Shown: positions 46,789 to 55,434 of the stretch, piece after piece
Layout of the letters: each line of letters starts with the position of its first letter
Position numbering within the stretch: position 1 is the stretch's first letter
NCBI GenBank assembly: GCA_030407505.1
Contig: JASDDH010000008.1
Coordinates: 1-64,000, forward strand
Length of the DNA stretch: 64,000 bases
Direction: 5' to 3'
Source of the DNA: Planococcus sp. APC 4015
GTDB taxonomy: Bacteria > Actinomycetota > Actinomycetes > Actinomycetales > Microbacteriaceae
Program-made: the position numbers and the translations under genes
Notes under the pieces: model-generated
Seen by the model: the letters and a program-made list of their open reading frames with translations, nothing else
Databases searched by the model: none
Told to the model about the DNA's origin: nothing

Positions 46789-47736
46789 TCAGCCTGCGAC
46801 GTCGGGGTTGGCGACGGCCTCGTCCACCAGACCGAAGTCGATGTCCCAGAAGCCCATGATCGTCTCGTACGAGCCGTCCTCGATGAGCTTGTTGACGGCA
46901 GCGGTGATCGCCTCGGTCATCCCGGAGTCTCGACTGACCGCGATGCCTTCGAGGTTGGGCTGATAGTCCAGCGGCTGGATCTCGAAGCCTTCGGCGCTGC
47001 TGTCCTCGCGGAGCAGCCAGGAGAGCTGTCCCTTCGCCGTCATGAACGCGTCGATCCGGTCCGAGGTCACGGCGAGCTGGGCCGCCCCCTGCTGCGGGAA
47101 CGAGTCGATCGTGGGAGCGTCCTCTCCCGCGTCCTCGCAGAGGGTGACGATCTCCTCGATCTGGATGAGGAAGGCGGATCCGGCCAGGGCACCGACCCGC
47201 AGCCCGCACAGGTCCTCGGGCTCGCTGATGCTGAGGCCTGCGCCCTCCTTGGTGATGACACCCGTCGTGCTCTCGTGGACGGCGACGATGTCGACGACGT
47301 CCAGGCGCTCCTGCGTGACGATGATGGACGCCCACGACGTGTCGTAGCGCCCGTTCTCGATCCCGGGGATGAAGGTGTCGAATGCGCCGGACACCTCGGG
47401 CGCGTACTCGAGGCCCAGCACCCCGGCGACGGCGCGACCCAGGTCCGGCCCCCATCCGGTGATCTCGTCGTCCTCGCCGACGAAGGTGTCGGCGGGGGCG
47501 TTGTCGAACTGGATGGCCGTAAGGGTGCCGCGGTCCGCGATCTCCGCGGGCACGAGGGCGGCGAGCTCGTCGTCCTTCGCGATGGTCGCGCCGGCGACCT
47601 CGACGCTGCCGCCCGCGCCGGCGTCTGCGGAGTCCCCCTCATCGGAAGATCCTGCACAGCCGGACAGGGCGAGGCCGGCAGCGGTGACGGCTGCGAGGAG
47701 GGCGAGCGTGCGGCGGGTGGCGGAGACGGTGTGCAT
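46789..47736 (-). CDS. polar amino acid ABC transporter substrate-binding lipoprotein
   Basis: A 315-residue family-3 solute-binding protein. The lipobox LSGC puts the lipidated cysteine at residue 27. The mature part has GWGPDLGRAVAGVLGLEY and a paired-cysteine region (LCGLRVGALAG and ETLCED-like strands). GAAGGAG precedes the ATG at 47736. It is the first gene of the leftward operon 47736-44183. Its promoter overlaps two operator-like palindromes (47813-47846), so it should be under the IclR-type regulator. Confidence 0.88.
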   Translation of the reverse strand: MHTVSATRRTLALLAAVTAAGLALSGCAGSSDEGDSADAGAGGSVEVAGATIAKDDELAALVPAEIADRGTLTAIQFDNAPADTFVGEDDEITGWGPDLGRAVAGVLGLEYAPEVSGAFDTFIPGIENGRYDTSWASIIVTQERLDVVDIVAVHESTTGVITKEGAGLSISEPEDLCGLRVGALAGSAFLIQIEEIVTLCEDAGEDAPTIDSFPQQGAAQLAVTSDRIDAFMTAKGQLSWLLREDSSAEGFEIQPLDYQPNLEGIAVSRDSGMTEAITAAVNKLIEDGSYETIMGFWDIDFGLVDEAVANPDVAG

Positions 47737-47812
47737 CGAGACTGCTCCTTCGGTTCGAGTGGGGCGCCGTGACCCTCGGGGGGGGTCGGCGTGGCGACGC
47801 TCACGGGGAAGT

Positions 47813-47846
47813 GTTCGTTCTACGCACGAGTGTTCACTATGCGTTC
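47813..47846. promoter_or_regulatory. tandem operator-like palindromes upstream of the amino-acid transporter
   Basis: GTTCGTTCTACGCAC (47813-47827) fits the GTNCG-N5-CGNAC pattern exactly. GTTCACTATGCGTTC (47832-47846), 19 bp away, is a weaker copy. The second occupies the promoter spacer, the first lies just downstream of the -10 element, both typical of repression. Confidence 0.6.
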
Positions 47847-47857
47847 GTTTGTGTCAA
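47829..47857 (-). promoter_or_regulatory. candidate promoter of the second amino-acid transporter operon
   Basis: On the minus strand a consensus TTGACA (47857-47852) is followed after 17 bp by AACACT (47834-47829), 92 bp before the lipoprotein start. The operator copies overlap it. Confidence 0.5.
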
Positions 47858-47885
47858 CCAATCGGCGCAAAGACGCGCGACGACG

Positions 47886-47921
47886 AACCGGCCTCCACCG
47901 CAGATGCGATGGAGGCCGGTT
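47886..47921 (-). terminator. candidate terminator after the M24 peptidase gene
   Basis: AACCGGCCTCCA (47886-47897) and TGGAGGCCGGTT (47910-47921) form a perfect 12-bp stem with a 12-base loop, 19 bp after the peptidase stop. No T-run follows. Confidence 0.6.
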
Positions 47922-47940
47922 CGGGGCAGCGAACGCGCGG

Positions 47941-49149
47941 TCAGTCGTTGACCCGCATCTCGTTGTCGAGTTCGTTGATCTTGACGGTGCCGCGGTCCTC
48001 GGTCAGGAGGAACACGTCTTCGACCCGGACACCGACGCGACCCGGCCAGAACACGCTGGGCTCGATCGTGAACATCATCCCGGGCTCGAGCGGGGTCTCG
48101 TCCTCCTCGGAGATGTACGGGAGCTCGTGGACGTCCTTGCCGATGCAGTGCCCCGTGCGGTGGCGGAACCAGTCGCCGTAGCCCGCGTCCTCGATCACGG
48201 CGCGCGTCGCGCGGTGCACGTCGCCGCCCGTCGCGCCGGGGACGGCGGCTTTCCGACCCGCCTCCTGCGCCGCCATCACGATGTCGTAGACGCGCTCGTA
48301 CTCCTCGTCCGGCTGACCGATGTGGACGGTGCGCCCGAAATCGGAGCAGTAGCCCTCGACGACGGCACCGAAGTCGAAGTTGACCCCCGCCCGGTCAGGC
48401 AGGGCCTTGCGCGACAGGCGCTCGCTCGCGTCCCGCTCGATCCCCTTGCCCATCGCCCACACCGCGGTGTCGAACGACGAGGACGGCGACCCGAGCTGTC
48501 GGATGCGCAGGTCGATCTCGGAGGCCAGCTCGAGCTCGGTGATGCCCGCCACGACGCGGTCGCTCACCGCGGCCATGACCTGGTCGACCATACGGGCCGC
48601 CTGGGTCATCAGCTCGATCTCGTGCGCGTCCTTGATGCGTCGGATGCCGTTGATGATCTCGTCGGCGACCGTGAGATCCGCATCAGGACGGTGCGCGCGC
48701 AGCTGCAGCGTGGTCTCGGCCCAGGTGCGTCCGCTCATCGCGATGCGCTCCTTCGCGCCGCTCTCGTGGACGCACGACTCGGCACCGGGCGCTCCCCCGA
48801 CGGCGACCCGCCGCGGACGCGCCGCGAAGGCGTCGAAGGCGCGACGGAAGACCTCGGCCCCGTCGTCGGACTCGGTCGCCGTGACGATGTCGCCCGCCAC
48901 GCCGCCCGGGAGGTGGAACTCCTGGTGGTGGCGGGTGAGCACGAACAGCGGTTCCTTGCCCGGGGCGAAGAAGGCGCCCGAGATCCAGTGGTTCGTGTAG
49001 CCGATGTTGCCGAAGGAGGGCACGCCCCGCTCGAGCCCCGTGAAGTACTCGAGGTCGGTCTGCGATGCGGGCAGGAACAGCACGTCGATACCGGCCGCGT
49101 CGAGCCGCTCGTCGAGGCGGGCGCGGCGGGACTCGTAGTCGATGGCCAT
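47941..49149 (-). CDS. M24 family metallopeptidase (Xaa-Pro peptidase-like)
   Basis: A 402-residue pita-bread-fold protein with a creatinase-type N-terminal domain (1-165) and the M24 catalytic domain (175-400). All five metal ligands are present: D259, D270, H334, E363 and E377. Family members include Xaa-Pro dipeptidase, creatinase and ectoine-hydrolase-like enzymes, so it cleaves a C-N bond, possibly next to proline or an N-alkylated amino acid. AAAGGA precedes the ATG at 49149. Its upstream region has a perfect operator-like palindrome (49201-49215), placing it in the inferred IclR regulon with the two dehydrogenase islands. Confidence 0.85.
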   Translation of the reverse strand: MAIDYESRRARLDERLDAAGIDVLFLPASQTDLEYFTGLERGVPSFGNIGYTNHWISGAFFAPGKEPLFVLTRHHQEFHLPGGVAGDIVTATESDDGAEVFRRAFDAFAARPRRVAVGGAPGAESCVHESGAKERIAMSGRTWAETTLQLRAHRPDADLTVADEIINGIRRIKDAHEIELMTQAARMVDQVMAAVSDRVVAGITELELASEIDLRIRQLGSPSSSFDTAVWAMGKGIERDASERLSRKALPDRAGVNFDFGAVVEGYCSDFGRTVHIGQPDEEYERVYDIVMAAQEAGRKAAVPGATGGDVHRATRAVIEDAGYGDWFRHRTGHCIGKDVHELPYISEEDETPLEPGMMFTIEPSVFWPGRVGVRVEDVFLLTEDRGTVKINELDNEMRVND

Positions 49150-49200
49150 GGGATCCTTTCGATGGGAGGGAGACCCCCGCAGGGAGCCTCGTCGCAGGGC

Positions 49201-49234
49201 GTTCGCCTTGCGTACATATGTTCGCAAAGCTACC
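49201..49234. promoter_or_regulatory. operator-like palindromes upstream of the M24 peptidase
   Basis: GTTCGCCTTGCGTAC (49201-49215) fits the shared palindrome exactly. A half-preserved copy (GTTCG at 49220) starts 19 bp later. They lie 52 bp before the peptidase start. Confidence 0.6.
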
Positions 49235-49277
49235 AGCCCCGCATACGGGTGACAACCCTCCCGACCCCCTCCGCCGC

Positions 49278-49763
49278 TCAGCGGAAGGAGTCCACGACGG
49301 CACCGCGGTGGTAGTCGAAGATGATGTTCGTCCGCGTCGACGCCACCCGGGGGTGACCCGAGATGTTCTCCACGACGAACCGCCGCAGCGCGGAGGAATC
49401 GGCTACGGCGACGTGCACCATGAAGTCGTCCACGCCACCCAGGAAGAACACCTGCACGACTTCCGAGAACCCGCGCGCGTGATCGGCGAAGTCGGTGATG
49501 CTGGCCTGGCGCGCGCCGGCTCCGAGCGTGACACCGACGAGCGCCTGGAGGCCGAATCCCAGCTTGGCCTGGTTGACGGTCGCGGTGAAGCCCGAGATCA
49601 CACCCCGCTGGATGAGCGACTGCACCCGGCCGTGGGCCGTGGACGGGGCGATCCCCACCCGCGAGGCGAGTTCGGCGTTGGTGATCCGCCCGTCCGAGGT
49701 GAGCGCCGCGATGAGCTTGCGGTCGATCTCGTCGAGCTCCGTCCGCAGACTGTTCCGGTCCAT
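49278..49763 (-). CDS. Lrp/AsnC family transcriptional regulator
   Basis: A 161-residue Lrp-type regulator: HTH at about 10-60 (LDEIDRKLIAALTSDGRI, then ELASRVGIAPSTAHGRV) and the RAM ligand domain at 75-155. GAGAGGAT lies before the ATG at 49763. It is divergent from alanine dehydrogenase across 130 bp, the classic arrangement in which an alanine-responsive Lrp protein controls ald. It is clearly distinct from the Lrp protein at 29300. Confidence 0.88.
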   Translation of the reverse strand: MDRNSLRTELDEIDRKLIAALTSDGRITNAELASRVGIAPSTAHGRVQSLIQRGVISGFTATVNQAKLGFGLQALVGVTLGAGARQASITDFADHARGFSEVVQVFFLGGVDDFMVHVAVADSSALRRFVVENISGHPRVASTRTNIIFDYHRGAVVDSFR

Positions 49764-49893
49764 GGTCCCGATCCTCTCCCTCGTTCGGTAGATCATCGCA
49801 CAGAGGGCATTCTGGGCGAATGATCTTCGGATTCCGTGCGGTGCGGCATCCATTGCTTCACACTGGCCACATCCACACACACGAGGAGTTCGC

Positions 49894-51018
49894 ATGTTCG
49901 TAGGAGTACCCGCAGAGATCAAGGACAACGAGGGCCGGGTTGCCATCACGCCGGCCATCGTCAACGCACTGGCACGGCGCGGTCACGATGTCCTGATCGA
50001 GCGCGGGGCCGGCGAGGGATCGCGGATCTCCGATGCGGACTTCGTCGCAGCCGGCGCAGTGATCCTCGACGATGCGGACGACGTGTGGTCGCGGGCGGAC
50101 CTGCTCCTGAAGGTCAAGGAGCCCATCGCCCGCGAGTACGCACGACTGCGCAAGGGACAGGTGCTGTTCACCTACCTCCACCTGGCGGCATCGGAGCCGT
50201 GCACGAGCGCGCTCCTGGACAGCGGCACGACCGCGATCGCCTACGAGACCGTCCAGCTGCCCGATCGGAGCCTGCCCCTCCTCGCGCCGATGAGCGAGGT
50301 CGCCGGCAGGCTCTCCATCCAGGTCGGCGCCTACCACCTCATGCGCTCCGCCGGAGGTCGCGGACTGCTCCTGGGCGGCGTGCCGGGCACCCGCAAGGCG
50401 AAGGTCCTCGTCATCGGCGGCGGAGTGGCCGGCGAGCACGCGGCGCGCAACGCCGTGGGCCTCGGCGCCGATGTGACGGTGATCGACCTGTCGCTGCCGC
50501 GCCTGCGCCAGCTCGAAGCAGGCTTCGGCGGGCTCCTGCAGACCCGCCACTCGTCCTATCTCGAGATCGCGCATCAGGTCCGCGACGCCGATCTGGTGAT
50601 CGGGTCCGTCCTGGTCCCGGGTGCCGCCGCGCCCAAGCTCGTCACCGACGAGATGGTCGCGTCCATGAAGTCGGGCTCGGTCCTCGTCGACATCGCGATC
50701 GATCAGGGCGGATGCTTCGAGGGCTCACGGCCGACGACGTACGAGGATCCGACGTTCGCCGTGCACGATGCCACCTACTATTGCGTCGCGAACATGCCCG
50801 GCGCCGTGCCGGAGACCTCGACGACGGCGCTCACGAACGCGACGGCTCCATATGTGCTGGCGCTGGCCGACAAGGGCTGGCGGAACGCCCTGCGCGACGA
50901 CGCAGCCCTCGCGAAGGGACTCAGCACCCACGACGGACTCGTCACCAACCGCGGCGTCGCCGACGCCCACGGCCTGGAGTTCACCTCCCCCGACGACCTG
51001 CTGGCTCGTGCGGCCTGA
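49894..51018 (+). CDS. ald: alanine dehydrogenase
   Basis: A 374-residue protein that converts L-alanine and NAD+ to pyruvate, ammonia and NADH. The substrate-site residues match classical Ald numbering: R15, K75 and H96. The N-terminal segment [20 protein letters not shown] and the nucleotide motif [13 protein letters not shown] (from about 173) are family hallmarks. The start is supported by GAGGAG just upstream. It is convergent with the PPOX gene and divergent from the Lrp regulator, which probably induces it in response to alanine. It links amino-acid breakdown in this region to central metabolism. Confidence 0.92.
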   Translation: MFVGVPAEIKDNEGRVAITPAIVNALARRGHDVLIERGAGEGSRISDADFVAAGAVILDDADDVWSRADLLLKVKEPIAREYARLRKGQVLFTYLHLAASEPCTSALLDSGTTAIAYETVQLPDRSLPLLAPMSEVAGRLSIQVGAYHLMRSAGGRGLLLGGVPGTRKAKVLVIGGGVAGEHAARNAVGLGADVTVIDLSLPRLRQLEAGFGGLLQTRHSSYLEIAHQVRDADLVIGSVLVPGAAAPKLVTDEMVASMKSGSVLVDIAIDQGGCFEGSRPTTYEDPTFAVHDATYYCVANMPGAVPETSTTALTNATAPYVLALADKGWRNALRDDAALAKGLSTHDGLVTNRGVADAHGLEFTSPDDLLARAA

Positions 51019-51030
51019 GCGGCGCCCCCG

Positions 51031-51468
51031 TCAGTAGTCCTGGACGCCGTAGCGGTCGGGCTCGGGGGCCCTCTGGAAGGCGCGTCCCGTCAGGGATGCC
51101 GCCTGGACGCGGACGTAGGTGTGCTTCAGCGTCGGCACCCAGGGCCGCAGACCCAGGCCGTCCGCACGCTCCACTTCGTACGTGGTGTCGAGGGCGGCGG
51201 CGCGTCCTCGCAGCACGACGCTCCAGGCGTTCGTGTCGTCGTGGTCGTCGACTTCGAAGAGGACCTGGTCGTTGACCGTCAGCTCGAACAGCTTGCTGCC
51301 CTGCGCGGTGCGCAGCAGAACGCTCTCGCCGTCCACGACGTAGTTCACGGGGAAGATGTCGATGACGTCCCCCACGCGGGTCACCAGGCGCCCGAGCTCC
51401 TGATCCCGCAGGCGCTCCCAGCATTGGTCGTCGGTCAGGACGGCGACCGGATCGGATGTCTCTTCCAT
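51031..51468 (-). CDS. PPOX-class (split-barrel) flavin/F420-binding protein
   Basis: A 145-residue pyridoxamine-5'-phosphate oxidase-like protein with ELGRLVTRVGDVIDIFPVNY at 25-45 and FEVDDHDDTNAWSVVLRGRA at 90-110, typical of the small flavin-reductase-like or DUF-type PPOX group. No partner is evident: it ends 13 bp from ald (convergent) and starts downstream of the terminator of the polyamine operon, so it is probably a single-gene unit. Unlike the PPOX protein at 19025 it has a longer C-terminal tail. Confidence 0.8.
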   Translation of the reverse strand: MEETSDPVAVLTDDQCWERLRDQELGRLVTRVGDVIDIFPVNYVVDGESVLLRTAQGSKLFELTVNDQVLFEVDDHDDTNAWSVVLRGRAAALDTTYEVERADGLGLRPWVPTLKHTYVRVQAASLTGRAFQRAPEPDRYGVQDY

Positions 51469-51528
51469 GCCTCCATGGTGGCCCTGTCGCGGTCTCGACG
51501 GTAGACCTCGACTCTCCCGACAGCCGAA

Positions 51529-51584
51529 CGGGGGATCCCGGTCCCGACCGGGCTCCCCGACCCCGGTCCGGCCGGGATCCCCCG
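51529..51584 (-). terminator. strong nested hairpin after the semialdehyde dehydrogenase gene
   Basis: A 13-bp outer stem (51529-51541 with 51572-51584) encloses a 7-bp inner stem (51546-51552 with 51562-51568). It lies 17 bp after the stop at 51601 and closes the polyamine/GABA operon. Confidence 0.7.
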
Positions 51585-51600
51585 CCTCGGCGCCTCGGAC

Positions 51601-52962
51601 TCAGGGTCCGGTGCGGATGAGCTTCTTGTTGACGAACTCGTCGGCAGCCAGCAGGCCCATCTCGCGGGACGTGCCGGAGCGCTTCACGCCTCCGAACGGA
51701 AGGCCGGGCTCGTCCGCGAGGACGAGGTTGACGTAGACCATGCCGGCGTCGATCTTGTCGGCCACGCGTGCCGCCTGCGCCTCGTCGGTCGTGAACACGT
51801 ACGAGCCGAGACCGAACGGGGTGTCGTTGGCGATCGCGACGGCCTCGTCTTCGTCGGCGGCGCGGTAGACGACGCCGACGGGCCCGAAGAACTCCTCGCG
51901 GTAGGCGTCCATCTCGCTCGTGACGTCTGCGAGCACGGTCGCGGGATAGAACGCGCCGTCGCGCTGTCCGCCCGTGACGAGCCGCGCCCCCTGGGCCACC
52001 GCCTCGTCGACCTGCTCGGCGAGGCGCTCGGCAGCGACGAGCGACGACAGGGGCCCGAGCACGGTGTCTTCGGCGAACGGATCGCCGAGCTTCGAGCCCG
52101 CCATCGCGGCGGTGAACTTCTCGAGGAACGCGTCGTAGAGGTCGTCGATCACGATGAAGCGCTTCGCGGCGTTGCACGACTGGCCGGTGTTGTCGAGTCG
52201 GGCGTCGACGGCGGCCTGCACGGCGGCATCCAGATCATCGGTCGACAGCAGGATGAAGGGGTCGGACCCGCCGAGTTCGAGGGCGACCTTCTTGAGGTTG
52301 CGACCCGCGATCTCGGCGACGGCGGCTCCGGCACGCTCGGAGCCCGTCACCGAGACCCCCGCGATGCGGCGGTCGGCGATCACCGTGGCTGCCTGGTCGT
52401 TGGTGGCGTAGATGTTCGCGTAGACGCCCTCGAGACCGGCATCCGCGTAGATCTTGGCGATCGCCGCCGACGACTCGGGGCACTGCGGGGCGTGCTTGAG
52501 CAAGATCGTGTTGCCGATCACGACGTTGGGGGCGGCGAACCGGGCGACCTGGTAGTACGGGAAGTTCCACGGCATGATGCCCAGCAGCACGCCGAGCGCG
52601 GAGCGCCGGATCACGGCGGTGCCGTCGCCGTCGATGTCGATCGGGCTGTCACCGGTGATCTCGTCGGCGTGGTCGGCGTAGTACTCGGTGATGTCGGCCG
52701 CGAAATCGACCTCGCCCTCGGCCGCCGACAGCGGCTTGCCCATCTCTCGCACGATGATCGCGGCGAGCTCGTCGCGACGTTCGCGGTGCAGTTCGGCCAC
52801 GCGACGGATCTTCGCCGCGCGCTCGGCCACCGGGGCGTTGCGCCACGTGCGGTAGGCGGCGTAGGCCGCCGACACGACCGATTCGAGCTCGTCGTCGGTG
52901 ATCGTCGGGTAGGTGGCCAGGGTCTCGCCCGTTGCCGGGTTGACGACGGAGTAGTCGCTCAT
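51601..52962 (-). CDS. NAD(P)-dependent succinate-semialdehyde/aldehyde dehydrogenase
   Basis: A 453-residue aldehyde dehydrogenase. Catalytic residues are C263 (GQSCNAAKR), general base E229 (ELGG) and N133 (PWNFP). The short N-terminus fits the 450-460-residue succinate-semialdehyde dehydrogenase group rather than the longer GabD form. GGAGCG precedes the ATG at 52962. It is the last gene of the putrescine/GABA operon and would oxidise succinate semialdehyde made by the aminotransferase at 56972 to succinate. It could instead oxidise 4-aminobutanal made by the amine oxidase at 55431, since no other ALDH is in the cluster and one of the two steps must be shared or located elsewhere. Confidence 0.87.
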   Translation of the reverse strand: MSDYSVVNPATGETLATYPTITDDELESVVSAAYAAYRTWRNAPVAERAAKIRRVAELHRERRDELAAIIVREMGKPLSAAEGEVDFAADITEYYADHADEITGDSPIDIDGDGTAVIRRSALGVLLGIMPWNFPYYQVARFAAPNVVIGNTILLKHAPQCPESSAAIAKIYADAGLEGVYANIYATNDQAATVIADRRIAGVSVTGSERAGAAVAEIAGRNLKKVALELGGSDPFILLSTDDLDAAVQAAVDARLDNTGQSCNAAKRFIVIDDLYDAFLEKFTAAMAGSKLGDPFAEDTVLGPLSSLVAAERLAEQVDEAVAQGARLVTGGQRDGAFYPATVLADVTSEMDAYREEFFGPVGVVYRAADEDEAVAIANDTPFGLGSYVFTTDEAQAARVADKIDAGMVYVNLVLADEPGLPFGGVKRSGTSREMGLLAADEFVNKKLIRTGP

Positions 52963-53002
52963 GTGTTTTCGCTCCGATCGGGGTGGGTGGTCAGGTCGGT
53001 CG

Positions 53003-54553
53003 TCATCGGCGGGCGCGGCGTGCGCTCTTCGGCGCATCGATGGACAGCGTCTCGCCCTTGAAGAACGCGGGGCGCTTGATCGCCTGCCAGATCATGATGA
53101 CGATACCGACCACGATGATGAGCATGCCCAGGATGAACACGATGCCCACGCCGCCGATGTTCGATCCGCTGCCGTAGGCCGGGTCCATCGAGTCGATCAG
53201 CGTGGTGAAGAACAGCACCGCGAGGATCACTCCGCCGATGAGCGGGAACAGGAACGTGAAGAAGACGTTGCGCATCGAGTCGAACCACTGCTTGCGGAAA
53301 TACCAGACGCATGCGAACGCCGTGATGCCGTAGTAGAAGCAGATCATCATGCCGAGCGTCAGGATCGTGTCCCACAGGGTGTCTTCGCTGACGATGCGCA
53401 TCACGACGTAGAACGCCGAGGCGACGACCGCCGAGACGATCGTGGCGTAGCCCGGGGTGAAGAACCGCGGGCTCACCTTCGCGAACGAGGGCGGGAGCGC
53501 CCCGTAGTGGCCCATCGCGAGCAGCGTGCGCGCCGGCCCCACGAACGTCGACTGCAGCGACGACGCCGACGAGGTCAGCACGGCGAGCGAGACCAGGAAC
53601 GCGAGCGGGCCGAGGATCGGGCCCGAGAGGAAGAAGAACGCGTTGCTCTGGATGTCTTCGTTGCCCAGGCCCAGGTCGCCCGTGCCGACGCCGGCGAACA
53701 TGATCATCGCGACGGCGAGAAGCAGGTAGAGCGACACGATCGTCACGACCGTGAGGGTGGCGGCGCGGCCGGGGGTCTTCTCGGGGTCCTTCGTCTCCTC
53801 GTTCATCGTGAGCGTGACGTCCCACCCCCAGAAGATGAAGATCGACAGCGACAGCCCCGCCGCGACGGCGGCGAACGACGACACGGCGAAGGGGTTGAAC
53901 CAGTTCCAGTCGAACGGCGTGAAGTCGAAGCCGTTGCCGTTCACCGCCTGCGTGATGGCCGCGATCGCGAAGAACAGCAGCACGCCGACCTGGAAGGTGA
54001 CCAGGAAGTACTGCAGCTTCTGGGTCGTCTGCATGTCGCGGTACGACACGAGCGTCGCCCCGAGCATGAACAGCAGGCACACCACGATGTTGATCCACGT
54101 CTCGTAGGCCAGCTCGGCGATCGCGGGGTTGCCGGTGATCTGCGAGATCAGCAGGAAGAGGAAGTCGACCGCGACGCCGGCGAGATTGGACAGCACCAGG
54201 ATGGTCGCGACGATGAGCCCCCACCCCGCCATCCAGCCCACCCACGGACCGAACGCCCGAGCGGCCCACGTGAACGACGTGCCCGAGTCGGGCATGCGGT
54301 TGTTGAGCTCGCGGTAGCCGAACGCCACGAGCAGCATCGGGATGAAGCCGATGAGGATGATCGCGGGGATCTGCGCGCCGACGACGGATGCCGTGGGCCC
54401 GATCGCGGCGGTGAACGTGTAGGCCGGCGCGATGCACGAGATGCCGATCACCACCGCGCCGATCAGACCGATCGTGCCGGCGCTCAGGCCTTTGCTCGAC
54501 AGACCGCCGGACTTCTCGAGGGGATCGGTCAGGGGCTTCTCGGGAGCGCTCAC
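53003..54553 (-). CDS. APC-family amino acid/polyamine permease
   Basis: A 516-residue secondary transporter of the APC superfamily with about twelve to fourteen transmembrane segments. The first helix has GAVVIGISCIAPAYT and the conserved helix-6 region FWGWDVTLTMNEETKDPEKTP reads as in amino-acid/GABA/polyamine permeases. The C-terminus is basic. The GTG start at 54553 overlaps the universal-stress gene by 4 bp. Within this cluster it most likely imports putrescine, another amine or GABA. Confidence 0.88.
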   Translation of the reverse strand: MSAPEKPLTDPLEKSGGLSSKGLSAGTIGLIGAVVIGISCIAPAYTFTAAIGPTASVVGAQIPAIILIGFIPMLLVAFGYRELNNRMPDSGTSFTWAARAFGPWVGWMAGWGLIVATILVLSNLAGVAVDFLFLLISQITGNPAIAELAYETWINIVVCLLFMLGATLVSYRDMQTTQKLQYFLVTFQVGVLLFFAIAAITQAVNGNGFDFTPFDWNWFNPFAVSSFAAVAAGLSLSIFIFWGWDVTLTMNEETKDPEKTPGRAATLTVVTIVSLYLLLAVAMIMFAGVGTGDLGLGNEDIQSNAFFFLSGPILGPLAFLVSLAVLTSSASSLQSTFVGPARTLLAMGHYGALPPSFAKVSPRFFTPGYATIVSAVVASAFYVVMRIVSEDTLWDTILTLGMMICFYYGITAFACVWYFRKQWFDSMRNVFFTFLFPLIGGVILAVLFFTTLIDSMDPAYGSGSNIGGVGIVFILGMLIIVVGIVIMIWQAIKRPAFFKGETLSIDAPKSARRARR

Positions 54554-55434
54554 TTCTGACCCTCTTCCTTGCGCGTGCGGGGCACGACGATCATCGGTAC
54601 GGGGAGCTCGTGCAGCATCTTGGCCGCGGTGGAGCCCAGGAACAAGCGTCGCGGCTGCGCGAGTCTGCTCGAGCCGACGACGGCGAGCTCGCCCGGCTCC
54701 CAGCCGAGGTGCGAGACGGCGTCTTCGATGCTGTCGCCCTTGGCCGAGACCACCTCGGCCTCGACACCGTCGGGGAGGGCCGCGGTGGCCTGGGCCAGCA
54801 CGTCTTCGGAGTGGGCGGCGCCGGCGATGCGGATGACCCCGGTGTCGACGCTCGTGGGGAGGTCGACGGTGACGAGCGACAGCAGCCGAAGCTCGGCGCC
54901 GGTCGAGGTGGCCAGTGAAACGGCCTCTTCGAGCAGGGCGTCGGCGCCGGGCCGGGTGCCGATCGCGGCCGTGATGCGCGTCACCCCGACCGCGACCTCG
55001 ACGCGTCGCGCCCCCTCGGGTGCGAGCACGACGGGCACATCCGACGAGTGCAGCAGCTCGGTCGCGACGGTGCCCAGGCGGTGCCGTCCGCGGATGCCGC
55101 CGTTCGCCGCGCCGATGACGATGTGCGTCGCCCGCAGCTCGTCGGCCGCGGACTGCAGCCCCTCGGCGAAGGACTCGCCGTAGACGACGTGCGAGCGCTG
55201 GGCGACGGCATCCGGAATCTGCTCGGCGGCCGCGCCGAGCCAATCCGCCGCCTGCGCGCGCAGGTAGCGGTCGTAGTCGGCGTTCGGCGGGGTGATGACG
55301 CTGCGGTCGCCCGCGGGGAGGACGACGACGAGGTCGAGGGTGGATCCGGATGCCGCGGCGAGCCGCGCGCCGAGCGCGACCGCATCGGCTCCGGCCTCGG
55401 TCGCGGTGTAGCCCACGACGATGTGACCGCTCAT
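54550..55434 (-). CDS. universal stress protein, two UspA domains
   Basis: A 294-residue protein with two UspA domains: residues 1-145 (VIGAANGGIRGRHRLGTVA near the end) and 150-290 (AVVGSSRLAQPRRLFLGSTA near the end). Both end in the G-x2-G...G-S/T-type ATP-binding pattern. It overlaps both neighbours by 4 bp, between the amine oxidase and the permease. Usp domains next to transporters are common and may regulate transport by binding ATP; this is inference. A stress response role is also possible. Confidence 0.85.
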   Translation of the reverse strand: MSGHIVVGYTATEAGADAVALGARLAAASGSTLDLVVVLPAGDRSVITPPNADYDRYLRAQAADWLGAAAEQIPDAVAQRSHVVYGESFAEGLQSAADELRATHIVIGAANGGIRGRHRLGTVATELLHSSDVPVVLAPEGARRVEVAVGVTRITAAIGTRPGADALLEEAVSLATSTGAELRLLSLVTVDLPTSVDTGVIRIAGAAHSEDVLAQATAALPDGVEAEVVSAKGDSIEDAVSHLGWEPGELAVVGSSRLAQPRRLFLGSTAAKMLHELPVPMIVVPRTRKEEGQK